A DNA stretch of 59,627 bases from Bacteroidales bacterium (lineage in GTDB: Bacteria; Bacteroidota; Bacteroidia; Bacteroidales; UBA932): positions 1 through 59,627 of the forward strand of contig JAGCVW010000013.1 of NCBI GenBank assembly GCA_017962165.1. Reading direction: 5' to 3'. The position numbers and the translations under genes are program-made. The notes beneath the pieces are model-generated. The model was not told the DNA's origin. It searched no databases and saw only the letters and a program-made list of their open reading frames with translations. Below, one piece after another: positions 6,340-16,497 of this stretch (positions are counted from its first letter, which is position 1; every line of letters begins with the position of its first letter).

Positions 6340-9204
6340 ATGAACCCGTTCCTCAGACAGGTCGCACTCCATTACTACAGGCAGGAGGGCTTGGGGGAGA
6401 AGATATTCATCTTCCCCAACCGTCGTTCGCTTGCGTTTTTCCGCAAGCATCTTTGCGACTGCGCCGCTGAGGATAAAAGAACGCTTCTTGCTCCCCGGCT
6501 CACTACCATCAACGATTTCTTCTGCACGATGACGGGCACTTCGTCCTCGGACAGGATATCCCTGCTTCTCGAACTCTATCCTGTTTACGGTAAACTGAAC
6601 CCAAAGGCGGAATCGCTCGACGATTTCATCTATTGGGGCGACGTTCTGCTTTCGGATTTCGACGATGTGGACAAGTACAGGGTCGACGCCAGGATGCTTT
6701 TCGCGAACATAGCGGACCTCAAGGCCATCAGGGACGACTTCGAGTATGCGGACAAGACCCAGCTTGCAGCTATCGAGAAACTGGCCGGGCACTTCAAGAC
6801 CGTGCCCCATACCGGCAATCCCCGCAGGGATGTCAAGGAGAATTTCCTGCAAATCTGGAATATACTTTTTCCGCTCTACACGGGCTTCCGCGAAGCGCTG
6901 AAAGCCAGGGGCATGGCCTATGAAGGCATGGTCTACAGGGACCTTGCCGACAGACTGGAAGATACTCCGGTCCAGGACGTGCTCAACAGCGCTTTCCCGG
7001 GAATCCGGACCTGCGTGTTCGTGGGCCTAAACGCCCTGAACGAGTGCGAGAAGGCGGTGATGAAGAAGCTCCATAATGCCGGCCTCGCGGAGTTCTGCTG
7101 GGATTATGACGGCAAGTTTATAAGGGAGAACATGGCTCTGTTTCCCAGCGCATTCACGCCTGAAATCCCGGCCGCAAAGCCCCGGGTCCATATATGCAGC
7201 GTCCCGTCGGCGACCGGCCAGGCGAAGCTGCTGCCGGGCCTGCTCGCCAGCGTGCCCGAGGGCGAGCGGGGGCTGGACTTCGCCGTGGTCCTTGCCGACG
7301 AGACGATGCTGATGCCGGTACTCAATAGCCTGCCAGGCCTCGAGAGCGGGGTAAACGTGACCATGGGCTACCCGATGGGCGCAAGCGAATGGTCTTCGCT
7401 GATGCACGACGTGCTGGCCCTCCAGACCCACATGCGGCAGAAGGGCGGGGAGTGGTTTTTCTACCACAGGAATGTCCATGACATCGTATCATCGGCTATT
7501 GTACAGGCCCTGCTTTCCGAAGAAGAGAAGGATAAGGTCAAAGAAATAGTCAAAGCGGCCAAATACTATATCCCGCAGTCGGATTTCGGCGGTGGCTCCG
7601 TCCTCGGAACAATCTTCCGGCCGGTAGTGAAAGACCTCGCGGACGCCGGCGCCGCGCAGACGGACGCGCTGGCGGACTACCTGCTCGAGGTTACCGTCAC
7701 CCTCGCGTCGCTCCTGTGCGGCGCCCCGCAGGCCGATGTCCTGCAGCTGGATTTCGCGAAACGCTACTATCAGGCGGTGACCAGGCTGCGCGACCTCTCT
7801 CTGGGCGTGCTCCCGCGGACATGGATCCACCTGCTCGAACAGATACTGGCCGGCATCAGCGTCCCCTTCGAGGGCGAACCGCTCGGCGGCCTCCAGGTGA
7901 TGGGCCCGCTCGAGACCCGCGCTCTCGACTTCAAGCACATAGTGATACTCAACGCAAACGAGGGAGTGTTTCCGCGCATCAGCGCCGGCTCTTCGTTCGT
8001 GCCCGCTGAACTTCGCATAGCCTTCGGCCTGCCCACCTACGAGCGCCAGGACGCAGTCTGGGAGTACTATTTCTACAGGATGATAGCCAGGGCGGAGAAT
8101 GTCTGGATGCTGTATGATTCCCGTACGGAAGGGCTTAAGACAGGGGAGGAGAGCCGTTATGCCAAGCAACTGCGTTACCTGTATCCCGACCGCTTCGATA
8201 TAGAGGAATCGGTAGCCCAGACCGATGTGTCGGGCTCCGACGGAATAGAGGATATTCCCAAAACACAGGCGGATATTGACTGCATAAGAAATAAGGAATA
8301 TTCTGCGAGTTCTCTCAGCAAGTATATAACATGCCCGGCCCAGTTCTATTATGCTGTCGTGCAGAAACTGGAACCCGAGGACGAAATCAAGGATACCCTT
8401 GACCCCGGGACCCTGGGCAGTGTTTGCCACGACACCCTCGAAGCCCTGTATGAAGGCGAGGAGGCGATGAAGTCCGACAGGGATTTCGACAAACTCGACA
8501 GGAAGAAAAAGGGATTTCAAAGAACCGTCACCAAAGAGTATCTTCAGGGCTGGCTGAAACGCAGTGCCGACATCAAACGCAAAGTTTTGTCGCTTATTCG
8601 CCTTAAACTCAAGAGCGTGGAAGTAGCCGGGGAAGACCTGGTAACGGCAGATATTATCGTCAGGTACGTACTCAGGGTCATAGAAAGCGATCTTAAACTG
8701 CTTGGACAGCGTGATTCGTTCCGGATACTCGGTCTCGAAGAGCATATGGACGCGGTCGAAATCGCCGGGCACAAATTCTTCGGTTACATAGACCGCATCG
8801 ACTCCTTCGACGAGGGTATCGTCAGGGTAGTGGATTATAAGACCGGAGGGGATAAGCCCGAGGTGCTGTCTGCAGACTACAATGCGGCTAAACTGCTGGA
8901 CCACAAATACAAGGCGGCCTTGCAGTTCTTTATCTACGACCGTCTTATCGAAGCGGACAAACGCTTCGCCGGAAAGGAGGTGCGCAACGCCATGTATGCG
9001 ATGGGCAGTTTCTTCACCGAAGACGTCCAGGCGTACCCCCAGAATGAAGATTTCAACCGGAAGGTCGAAGATGCGCTTGAGGCCCTCTTTGCCGAGATGG
9101 AGGATCCGGCGCACGGGTTTGCCCGTGTCGAAGACAAGATAGGAAGCCCTTGCGGATATTGTGATTTCAGGGCCATTTGCGGCCGCGCATCAAAGGAGAG
9201 GTGA
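6340..9204 (+). CDS. addB: AddB-like PD-(D/E)XK nuclease of the RecB family
   Basis: Probable nuclease subunit of the AddAB double-strand-break resection complex. The 954-residue product opens with a degenerate helicase-like region (KIFIFPNRRSLAFFRKH near residue 21) and ends with a RecB-type nuclease domain (about 660-950): catalytic motif VRVVDYKTGG near residue 830 and an iron-sulfur Cys set made of ITCPAQFYY (near 663) plus CGYCDFRAIC (near 937). That split Cys pattern is the AddB hallmark. Its TGA overlaps the ATG of the next gene by one base. Bacteroidetes AddB proteins diverge strongly in the N-terminal half, so the symbol rests on architecture and neighbour. Confidence 0.85.
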   Translation: MNPFLRQVALHYYRQEGLGEKIFIFPNRRSLAFFRKHLCDCAAEDKRTLLAPRLTTINDFFCTMTGTSSSDRISLLLELYPVYGKLNPKAESLDDFIYWGDVLLSDFDDVDKYRVDARMLFANIADLKAIRDDFEYADKTQLAAIEKLAGHFKTVPHTGNPRRDVKENFLQIWNILFPLYTGFREALKARGMAYEGMVYRDLADRLEDTPVQDVLNSAFPGIRTCVFVGLNALNECEKAVMKKLHNAGLAEFCWDYDGKFIRENMALFPSAFTPEIPAAKPRVHICSVPSATGQAKLLPGLLASVPEGERGLDFAVVLADETMLMPVLNSLPGLESGVNVTMGYPMGASEWSSLMHDVLALQTHMRQKGGEWFFYHRNVHDIVSSAIVQALLSEEEKDKVKEIVKAAKYYIPQSDFGGGSVLGTIFRPVVKDLADAGAAQTDALADYLLEVTVTLASLLCGAPQADVLQLDFAKRYYQAVTRLRDLSLGVLPRTWIHLLEQILAGISVPFEGEPLGGLQVMGPLETRALDFKHIVILNANEGVFPRISAGSSFVPAELRIAFGLPTYERQDAVWEYYFYRMIARAENVWMLYDSRTEGLKTGEESRYAKQLRYLYPDRFDIEESVAQTDVSGSDGIEDIPKTQADIDCIRNKEYSASSLSKYITCPAQFYYAVVQKLEPEDEIKDTLDPGTLGSVCHDTLEALYEGEEAMKSDRDFDKLDRKKKGFQRTVTKEYLQGWLKRSADIKRKVLSLIRLKLKSVEVAGEDLVTADIIVRYVLRVIESDLKLLGQRDSFRILGLEEHMDAVEIAGHKFFGYIDRIDSFDEGIVRVVDYKTGGDKPEVLSADYNAAKLLDHKYKAALQFFIYDRLIEADKRFAGKEVRNAMYAMGSFFTEDVQAYPQNEDFNRKVEDALEALFAEMEDPAHGFARVEDKIGSPCGYCDFRAICGRASKER

Positions 9205-12200
9205 TGGAAGAGCTAGACAGGATACTTAAGCCCGTCCGCGAAGAAGGCGGAGTTGAGGTGATGAAGGCGTCCGCCGGTTCCGGCAAGACGTTCTCCCTTG
9301 CGCGCGAGTACATCCGGCTCCTCCTTACTAACCGCGACGAGGACCATGCTTACCGCCACATTCTGGCGGTGACCTTTACCAACAAGGCCACGGAAGAGAT
9401 GAAGTCCAGGATCATCGATTCGCTGGACACCCTTGCAAGATATCCCGAACATTCGCTCTACCGCGACTATCTTATGAAGCACTGCGGCTTCCAGTCCGAA
9501 GAGGAGCTTCAGAAGGCAAGCAAACGCGCCCTGGCCGACATCCTCGGTGACTACGGCGCATTCTCGGTGAGCACCATAGACCATTTCTTCCAGAGAGTGC
9601 TAAGGGCATTTTCGAGGGAGGTGGGGCAGTTCGCCGAGTATCAGGTGGAACTCAACCGCGACGCCCTGGTCGCGGAGGCCGTGGACCGCGTGCTCGACTC
9701 GCTGTCCGAGGGCGACGGCGCCCTGCTCGACTGGCTTTCCAGGACTTCGGTCGAAAGTATCGCATCCGGCGACGGCTACCGTCTCAGGGACGGCCTCGGC
9801 ACTTTCGCGGACGGTTACATGTCGGAGGATTACCGCGACAAAGCGGAAGCCCTGGGAATGGACAGGACAAAGGCCTTCTCGGAAGAGAACCTCAAGGCCC
9901 TCAGGCAGGTATGCGACAAGATAGTCAAGGACTATGATACCGGACTCAAGGCCGCAGCCGCAGCTGCACTCTCCGCAGCGGAAGCCCAGCCCAAACCGGG
10001 CAAAAACCTGATTTCGAGGCTGCAGGAGATTGCCCGGAACGGTCTTGCCGGAACCAGAAAAGAGTTCACTTCCGAGCCGCCGAAGTTCTGGACAGACGCC
10101 CTGGAAGCCGGCATTGTCACCGAGGTGGCCGCCTATGGGCTCGAGCCACTGAAAATCTACCGGACAGCGCAGATACTCCGTACCCAGATATCCGTATTCA
10201 GGGTGGCAGACGCCCTGGACAGGCAGTTCCAGAACCTGCTTAAAGAAAAGAACGTGCTGAGCCTGGACGATACCAACTCCATTCTCAGGGACATAATCGG
10301 CGGTTCCGACGCTCCGTTCATCTATGAAAAGGTAGGCGTACGCTACAGGCATTTCCTGCTGGATGAATTCCAGGACACGTCATCTACCCAGTGGGACAAC
10401 TTCCGCCCGCTGCTGGCAAACAGCATATCCGAAGGCTGCTACAACCTAATCGTAGGCGACGTAAAACAGAGCATCTACCGCTGGCGCAGCGCCCGCTGGG
10501 ACATCCTGGACCAGAAAGTCCAGGACGAACTCCGGCGCACCGCCCTCCATCCTCTGCTCAACAACAGGCGGAGCGCTAAGGAGATAGTGGGTTTCAACAA
10601 CAGTTTCTACAAGACCTGGGCGGAGAAACTGGACATCCAGTTGGGCTCCGAGATAGCGGGCAGCGCTGCGGCCGAAGAGGCCTCGCGCCGCTCGATAGCC
10701 GACATATACTCCGACGTGGAACAGGTCCACATGAGCCGTTTCACCGTCCCCGGCAGTGTAGAGGTTACTTACTGTGAGAAGCAGTACCTCTACGATTACA
10801 CGGTCGCCGCGGTCAAGGAAGCAATGGCAAGGGGTTTCACCCCCCGGGACATAGCTGTGATCGTGAGGACCAACGCCATGGGCCAGGAGGTTGCAGCACG
10901 TCTCATACGGGAGCAGTTCCACGTCATCACTAACGACTCACTGCGCATCGGCAGCGGCTGGTCGGTAAGGACTCTGGTGGCAAGGCTCTACCTCATCGAC
11001 AACCCGTCGGACAGGATCAACAGTTTCCATGCGGGCGAATTCAAGCCGGAGGCGCTGGATTCCTGCCAGTCGCTGACCGACCTCTGCGAACGCATTCTCG
11101 CCGGTCTCCCGGCTGACAGGGTCAACGCCGACACCCTGTACGTGCTGGCCTTCATGGACCTCGTCCGCGATTTCGTCGCCTCGAACGGCAACTCGCTTCA
11201 CTCTTTCCTCAAATACTGGGCGGAAGAAGGCATGCGCAGGAGCATCTCGTCGCCTGAAGGGACGGACGCCATAACCATCATCACCATCCATTCGGTCAAG
11301 GGCCTCGGCTATCCTTGCGTCATTTTGCCCGTAGGCGCAGAATTCTGGATTTATTCGCTCGCGAAGTTCTGGGAGGCGCCGGATGTCAAGGGTACGCCGT
11401 TGGAGAAGGTCGAGCCGGCTCTTTACAATACCGGCCTGAGCTCCGGTTCGCGCGACACCCTGTTCGCAGATAACTACTGCCGCGAACTCAGGATGACCTA
11501 TATCGACAAGGCCAACGTCTGGTATGTGGCGACTACCCGTGCGGCCCAGGCCATGCACATAATCGGTATCAAGCCTTCGGATGCGGTCTGCCGGAGAGCG
11601 AAAGGCGATCCGTGGGCCAGGTTCGGCGGCTTCGGGGAGGCGCTCTACGAGTATTGTACCGACGCCGCGCAGGCCGTGGAGGCGCAGCCGCTTGAAAACA
11701 CGGACGGCTTCCTCGAGCGCTACCTGTTCGGGACGGTCTCTCCGAAGGAGGAACTGCCCGGACGCGCATGGATAAAGCCCATGCCGCCGAAGGAGGATGT
11801 GGACCTGAAGTACTATAGTGCAGGTGAGGCCGGAGCAAATGCCCGCCCGCAGGTCAGGATCAAGACGGATTCGGCCGATTTTTTCGATCCGGAAGGGGAG
11901 ACCGGAATAGCCGCCTCTCGTCGCATACGCGGCACCGTGCTCCACAAGATACTGGAGACCGTGGCCGGGCCGGAGGATCTGCCGCGTTCAGTGGCCATGG
12001 CGGTCGACGCCGGACTGCTGTCGGCGGATCAGGGCAGGGAAGCCGAAGTTATGCTTGCCCATGCAATCGGGTTCGTCACTCCCCGCGGCTGGTTCCCGGG
12101 CGATGCTGCCAGACTGCTGGACGAAAGGGAAATCATCACCCCGGACGGTGCTACCCTGCGTCCCGACAGGGTGGTACTCAAGGACGACGGCTCGGTAGAG

Positions 12201-12344
12201 ATCGTGGACTACAAGTTCGCCGAGGAAAAGGGCTCGTACATACGGCAGGTCCGCCGGTACGCACAACTGTACCGGGCCATGGGCTATAAGGATGTGAAGG
12301 CCTTCCTCTGGTATGTGGACAAAGACGAGGTCCTGCAGGCCTAG
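9204..12344 (+). CDS. addA: AddA-like UvrD/Rep helicase-nuclease
   Basis: Motor subunit of the presumed AddAB complex that unwinds and degrades broken DNA ends. I place the start at ATG 9204, not the upstream ATG at 9177, because 9204 overlaps the addB stop and follows AAAGGAGAG, a rare Shine-Dalgarno-like sequence here. That gives 1046 residues. Motifs in order: Walker A ASAGSGKT (about 22-29), motif II DEFQDTSS (near 387), GDVKQSIYRWR, motif VI VATTRAAQ (near 775), and a C-terminal RecB-type nuclease motif IVDYKFAEE (near 1001). Both subunits thus carry a nuclease domain, as in AddAB. Its stop codon shares the palindrome CTAG with the convergent holA stop. Confidence 0.88.
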   Translation: MEELDRILKPVREEGGVEVMKASAGSGKTFSLAREYIRLLLTNRDEDHAYRHILAVTFTNKATEEMKSRIIDSLDTLARYPEHSLYRDYLMKHCGFQSEEELQKASKRALADILGDYGAFSVSTIDHFFQRVLRAFSREVGQFAEYQVELNRDALVAEAVDRVLDSLSEGDGALLDWLSRTSVESIASGDGYRLRDGLGTFADGYMSEDYRDKAEALGMDRTKAFSEENLKALRQVCDKIVKDYDTGLKAAAAAALSAAEAQPKPGKNLISRLQEIARNGLAGTRKEFTSEPPKFWTDALEAGIVTEVAAYGLEPLKIYRTAQILRTQISVFRVADALDRQFQNLLKEKNVLSLDDTNSILRDIIGGSDAPFIYEKVGVRYRHFLLDEFQDTSSTQWDNFRPLLANSISEGCYNLIVGDVKQSIYRWRSARWDILDQKVQDELRRTALHPLLNNRRSAKEIVGFNNSFYKTWAEKLDIQLGSEIAGSAAAEEASRRSIADIYSDVEQVHMSRFTVPGSVEVTYCEKQYLYDYTVAAVKEAMARGFTPRDIAVIVRTNAMGQEVAARLIREQFHVITNDSLRIGSGWSVRTLVARLYLIDNPSDRINSFHAGEFKPEALDSCQSLTDLCERILAGLPADRVNADTLYVLAFMDLVRDFVASNGNSLHSFLKYWAEEGMRRSISSPEGTDAITIITIHSVKGLGYPCVILPVGAEFWIYSLAKFWEAPDVKGTPLEKVEPALYNTGLSSGSRDTLFADNYCRELRMTYIDKANVWYVATTRAAQAMHIIGIKPSDAVCRRAKGDPWARFGGFGEALYEYCTDAAQAVEAQPLENTDGFLERYLFGTVSPKEELPGRAWIKPMPPKEDVDLKYYSAGEAGANARPQVRIKTDSADFFDPEGETGIAASRRIRGTVLHKILETVAGPEDLPRSVAMAVDAGLLSADQGREAEVMLAHAIGFVTPRGWFPGDAARLLDEREIITPDGATLRPDRVVLKDDGSVEIVDYKFAEEKGSYIRQVRRYAQLYRAMGYKDVKAFLWYVDKDEVLQA

Positions 12345-13387
12345 ACGCTGAGTATTTTCGCAGTAAGCTCGACCAGCAATTCTCCCGGATCAGTGGTTCC
12401 GGAGCCATCGCCGCCTTTCCCCAGATAGTCGTACTCGCACAGCATGGAAACTATTTTCATGGCTTTAGGCACCGGATAATTCCGGACGGCCTGGTCGTAC
12501 TGGCGGTAGAAGTAGGGGTTGACGCCGGCAAGGGCGCGGGCTTTGTCGTCCTGGGAAGGGTAGGGTGTCCTCTGGAGAAGGGCTCCGTAACGGAGGATGC
12601 GGTTGAATTCGTTGAACATCGCGCTCACGGCGGCGGGCAGGGCGAAGCGGGCCGAATTGCCGATATGGGCAGCGATCTTCAGGGCTTTGGCCGAATTGCG
12701 TGCGGAGATTTCCTTGTTGAGTTCGAAGACGGTGAACTGGCGGGAAACGCCTACGTTGCGCTCTATGTCAGCCGCGCTGATGCGGGTCGTCCCTTCCGGC
12801 AGGGCTTTCAGGAGTTTGTCGGTCTCCAGGACTATGGTCGAGAGGTTGCTGCCCACCGACTCGCCCAGCAGCGCGGCCGCATCGGGATCTATGCGCAGGC
12901 CTCTTGATTCATAGTAGGAACTGATCCAGGATGGGATTTCGTAGTCCCTTACGGGCTGGCTGTCAACCACCGCGCCGATTTTCAGCGCTTCCTTGTAGAG
13001 GGATTTGCGCTTGTCGGCGGAAGCGCCGTGCATCAGGATTACCAGAACGGTAGTATCCAGCGGGTCTTCGCAGTAGATACTAAGCTGCTCGAGGGTTTTC
13101 ATAAGCTGGGCTTCGCGCACCACCACAAGCACCCTGTCCGACATCATCGGGAACTGGCGGGCGGCGGAGATGACCTGCTCGGCGGTAACGTCTGCGCCGT
13201 AGCAGACAGTTTCGTTGAAGTCCTTGGAGAATTCGTCTATGCAGTTGGCCAGTATAGCTTCGCAGACAAGGTCGGGATAATAGGCCTCCTCGCCCATCAG
13301 AAGGTAGACGGGCTTGAACTGACCGTTTTTGATCTCGTCAATAAGCTCCCGGCACTGGGAAGCGACATTAATTCCTTGCTTAGCCAT
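12341..13387 (-). CDS. holA: DNA polymerase III delta subunit
   Basis: Clamp-loader subunit that opens the sliding clamp. At 348 residues it has normal length. The N-terminal region shows PVYLLMGEEAYYPD, typical of HolA, followed by the degenerate AAA+ and C-terminal helical collar. A TTG at 13396 would extend the ORF by three codons, but the promoter box (13401-13394) overlaps that codon, so ATG 13387 is the likely start, only 7 nt after the box. The mRNA would then be leaderless or nearly so. The stop overlaps the addA stop in CTAG. Confidence 0.88.
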   Translation of the reverse strand: MAKQGINVASQCRELIDEIKNGQFKPVYLLMGEEAYYPDLVCEAILANCIDEFSKDFNETVCYGADVTAEQVISAARQFPMMSDRVLVVVREAQLMKTLEQLSIYCEDPLDTTVLVILMHGASADKRKSLYKEALKIGAVVDSQPVRDYEIPSWISSYYESRGLRIDPDAAALLGESVGSNLSTIVLETDKLLKALPEGTTRISAADIERNVGVSRQFTVFELNKEISARNSAKALKIAAHIGNSARFALPAAVSAMFNEFNRILRYGALLQRTPYPSQDDKARALAGVNPYFYRQYDQAVRNYPVPKAMKIVSMLCEYDYLGKGGDGSGTTDPGELLVELTAKILSV

Positions 13388-13393
13388 TCCATA

Positions 13394-13401
13394 CAAAGAT
13401 A
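13394..13401 (-). promoter_or_regulatory. -7 box of holA
   Basis: The minus strand reads TATCTTTG, a perfect -7 box, whose final G is 7 nt before the A of the holA ATG. There is no TTTG at the -33 position. It decides the start of holA. Confidence 0.7.
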
Positions 13402-13442
13402 ATAATTTGTATATTTACACGATATAATCTTTACGTGAAAAA

Positions 13443-14297
13443 ATGGCAATAATCGAGATTAAGAACGTCACCAAGACTTTCGGGGAGAAAGTGGCTCTGG
13501 ACAATGTGAGCCTCGACATCCCGGAAGGCGGAATTTTCGGTCTGCTGGGCCCCAACGGAGCCGGCAAGACCACCCTCATACGTATCATTAACCGCATAAC
13601 CATACCTACCGGGGGCCAGGTCTTTTTCCAGGGCCGCCCTATCACCCAGAGCGACGTCGAGAAGATAGGCTACATGCCCGAGGAGCGCGGCCTTTACCGC
13701 AAGATGAAGGTCGGCGACCAGGCCATGTACCTTGCCCAGCTGAAGGGCATGAGCTCGGCCGACGCCCAGCGCGAACTCAAGAAATGGTTCGTCCGCTTCG
13801 AGATCCAGGGCTGGTGGGACAAAAAAGTGGAGGAGCTCTCGAAGGGCATGGCCCAGAAACTCCAGTTTATCACTACTGTGGTCCATAAACCGAAGCTGAT
13901 GATCCTGGACGAGCCGTTCTCAGGTTTCGATCCCGTCAACGCGGATATTATCCGCAAGGAGATTCTCCGTCTCAAGGACGAAGGCGCTACTATTATTCTC
14001 TCCACGCACAACATGGAGAGCGTCGAGGAACTCTGCGACAACATCGCCCTGATCAATCAGGCCAGACTGGTCATCACCGGAGGCGTCGACGAAATCCGCC
14101 GCAAATATGGAAACAACAACGTCGAGCTGGTCTATACCGACGCCGACGGCCGCCACACCGAGGTCCTTCCGCGCGAGACGGACGGTGCTTCGACCCTGGA
14201 GGCCTACATCGAAAAGGGAGTCGCCATCAATTCCTACAAGGAGCTGATGCCCAGAATGAACGACATATTCATCAAACTCGTAACGGAAGGGAAGTAA
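13443..14297 (+). CDS. ABC transporter ATP-binding protein, NatA type
   Basis: ATPase of a two-gene exporter resembling NatAB sodium exporters; the substrate is not provable here. The 284-residue product has Walker A LLGPNGAGKTT (about 34-44), signature LSKGMAQK (near 132; the usual LSGGQ is changed to LSKGM, as is common in this subfamily), Walker B LMILDEPFSGFDP (near 152), and the switch histidine in STHN. The permease gene follows after 3 nt. The region upstream is divergent with holA; only a weak TATATTTA at 13410-13417 could serve as its promoter. Confidence 0.88.
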   Translation: MAIIEIKNVTKTFGEKVALDNVSLDIPEGGIFGLLGPNGAGKTTLIRIINRITIPTGGQVFFQGRPITQSDVEKIGYMPEERGLYRKMKVGDQAMYLAQLKGMSSADAQRELKKWFVRFEIQGWWDKKVEELSKGMAQKLQFITTVVHKPKLMILDEPFSGFDPVNADIIRKEILRLKDEGATIILSTHNMESVEELCDNIALINQARLVITGGVDEIRRKYGNNNVELVYTDADGRHTEVLPRETDGASTLEAYIEKGVAINSYKELMPRMNDIFIKLVTEGK

Positions 14298-14300
14298 GCC

Positions 14301-15647
14301 ATGAAACTGCATACAATAGGAATAGTCATAAGGCGCGAATATCTGAACCGCGTCAAGAAAAAGAGTTTCCTCGTCACTACTTTCGTCGTTCCCATCCTGA
14401 TGGCGGCCCTGTGCATAGTGCCCGTTGTCCTGATGATGAACAGCAAGGAGAAGACAAAGAAGATAGCCGTGGTCGACCAGTCCGGCATCGTAATGCCTTA
14501 TCTGGAGGACAACGACGTCCTGAATTACACTGACTGCAGCGCGGAGCCCCTTGATTCGGTCAAGGCTTACATGGCGGCCCGCGGTTTCGACGGCGTGCTC
14601 CATATTTCGGAGCTCAACGACGAAAAGAGCGTCTCGGCAGACTTTACCTCCCAGAAGCCCGTAGGAATGAGTACTACGGAGATGATGAACGGCAGGATCA
14701 ACGCCGCGGTCGAGGCCTACAGGGTAAGCACCTACGGTATAAAGGACCTCGACAAGATAATGAAGGAGATAAAGTCCAACGTAAGGATCAACTCCTTCAC
14801 CCGCGACGAAGAGGGCAAGGAAAAGATAAGCGACGCAAGCGTCAACTCCATCCTCAGCATGGTGCTCGGCATTTTCATTTTCATCTTCATCACCATGTTC
14901 GGCGCGATGGTCATGTCCGCCGTGATCGAAGAGAAGTCCAGCCGTGTGGTAGAAGTCCTCATCAGTTCGGTCAAGGCTACCGAGCTCATGTTCGGCAAGA
15001 TCATCGGCATCGCCCTTGTCGCCTTCACCCAGTTCCTGCTGTGGATACTCCTGACCGGAGCAATCGTAGGTGCGGCCATGGGCATCATCCTCCCGAAGAT
15101 GACGGCCGACAAGGATCCGATGGAGATGGTCGAAGCCATGTCCGGCATGAATCCAGATATGGTCAACCTCCCGTTTGCGACCGGCAACGCCGAAATCGAC
15201 GCGGTAATCGGAACTCTCCAGGGTCTGAACCTCGGAAGCATAGCCCTGTATTTCGTCATTTTCTTCATCCTCGGCTACTTCCTCTACGCTTCACTCTATG
15301 CAGCAATAGGTTCGGCAGTGGAGAATGAAGGGGATACCCAGCAGCTCCAGCTGCCGGTGACTATCCCCCTGATGCTGGCCTACTTTATTGCGCTGTATGC
15401 CTTCAACGCGCCCGACAGCAGTATAGCGGTCTGGGGCTCGCTGATCCCGTTCACCTCGCCTATAGTGATGCTTGCGCGCATCCCGTTCCATGTCCCGGCC
15501 TGGCAGATCATCCTTTCGATAGCGCTTCTGGCCCTGACTACTTTCGGCTGCGCATGGCTTTCGGCCAAGATATACAAAGTCGGTATCCTGATGTTCGGCA
15601 AGAAGTCGACCTTCAAGGATCTTTGGAAATGGCTCAAAATGAAATAG
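14301..15647 (+). CDS. ABC transporter permease, NatB/ABC-2 type
   Basis: Membrane partner of the ATPase just upstream. The 448-residue product has one helix near the N terminus (about 22-47), a large extracytoplasmic domain (about 50-185), and a block of five or six helices (about 190-430), including the EEKSSRVVEVLISSV segment typical of NatB-like permeases. Its likely role is export of sodium or a small toxic compound. It lies 3 nt from its ATPase and 4 nt from the next gene. Confidence 0.87.
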   Translation: MKLHTIGIVIRREYLNRVKKKSFLVTTFVVPILMAALCIVPVVLMMNSKEKTKKIAVVDQSGIVMPYLEDNDVLNYTDCSAEPLDSVKAYMAARGFDGVLHISELNDEKSVSADFTSQKPVGMSTTEMMNGRINAAVEAYRVSTYGIKDLDKIMKEIKSNVRINSFTRDEEGKEKISDASVNSILSMVLGIFIFIFITMFGAMVMSAVIEEKSSRVVEVLISSVKATELMFGKIIGIALVAFTQFLLWILLTGAIVGAAMGIILPKMTADKDPMEMVEAMSGMNPDMVNLPFATGNAEIDAVIGTLQGLNLGSIALYFVIFFILGYFLYASLYAAIGSAVENEGDTQQLQLPVTIPLMLAYFIALYAFNAPDSSIAVWGSLIPFTSPIVMLARIPFHVPAWQIILSIALLALTTFGCAWLSAKIYKVGILMFGKKSTFKDLWKWLKMK

Positions 15648-15651
15648 AGAT

Positions 15652-16485
15652 ATGAAGAAACTCCTAATGTTGTTAACGGCTGCCGCGCTGCTTTCGTCCT
15701 GCGGGACGGTAGTGTGGTCTTCGTTCGAGTGGAAAAAGATTCCCGCGGACGGTCACCGTACCGGAGTGACGGCTCCCAATGCGGATAACCCCGAAGAGGC
15801 CCTCGGAGTAAGCAACGGCGAATTCTACATGACCCCGGGCGGCAAGATCATCATCGGTGGAGCCACCCCCGAGGTCGCCAGGATACTCTACGGCGCCCAG
15901 GAAGAGATGGCGGACCTGAAGACGGTCGTCGGCCACTCCCTGAACGGAATGAAGGCAAGGCGGCCTGAGAGCGCCCTTTCCAACTGGACTGTCGACGCCA
16001 TTATGGAGGCTGCTGAGAACTATACAGGGATGAAGATCGACCTCGGAATCACCAATTTCGGCGGAATCCGGGCCGACATCCCCCAAGGCGAAATCCTCAA
16101 GGACGATATAGTCTCGATGTTCCCCTTCAAGAATTATCTTGCGGTGGTTACCCTTCCCGGCTGGAGGGTAAGGGAGATCTTCAACCAGATGGCCCAGGAA
16201 GGCGTTCAGGCCTTAGGAGGAGTGAAACTGGTGATTAAGGACAAACAGATTGAGAGCGCCCTGGTAGGGGGAGAGCCCCTCAACGATACGAAGTCGTACA
16301 ACCTGGCTACAATCAATTTCCTTCTCAACGGAGGAGACGGCCTCAAGCTGGGCGAGGAGGCTATTCAGACGGTAGTTACGGATGTCCTTGTCATTGATGT
16401 AATACTGCCCAAAGTCCTCAAACTCGACTCTGAAGGCAAGACGGTCGATTATGCAACAGACGGCCGTGTAACCATAATCAAATAA
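15652..16485 (+). CDS. 5'-nucleotidase C-terminal domain lipoprotein
   Basis: Substrate-binding half of a periplasmic 5'-nucleotidase, encoded apart from the catalytic half. The 277-residue product begins with a lipoprotein signal (LLSSCG, Cys near 17). The 5_nucleotid_C domain is visible in NWTVDAIMEAA, NFGGIRADIPQGEI, MFPFKNYLAVVTLPG and FLLNGGDGLKL. No metallophosphatase motifs are present. The matching catalytic domain is encoded by the next gene, 12 nt downstream, so the order is reversed relative to a fused 5'-nucleotidase. Confidence 0.87.
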   Translation: MKKLLMLLTAAALLSSCGTVVWSSFEWKKIPADGHRTGVTAPNADNPEEALGVSNGEFYMTPGGKIIIGGATPEVARILYGAQEEMADLKTVVGHSLNGMKARRPESALSNWTVDAIMEAAENYTGMKIDLGITNFGGIRADIPQGEILKDDIVSMFPFKNYLAVVTLPGWRVREIFNQMAQEGVQALGGVKLVIKDKQIESALVGGEPLNDTKSYNLATINFLLNGGDGLKLGEEAIQTVVTDVLVIDVILPKVLKLDSEGKTVDYATDGRVTIIK

Positions 16486-16497
16486 GGAGGGAAGGCG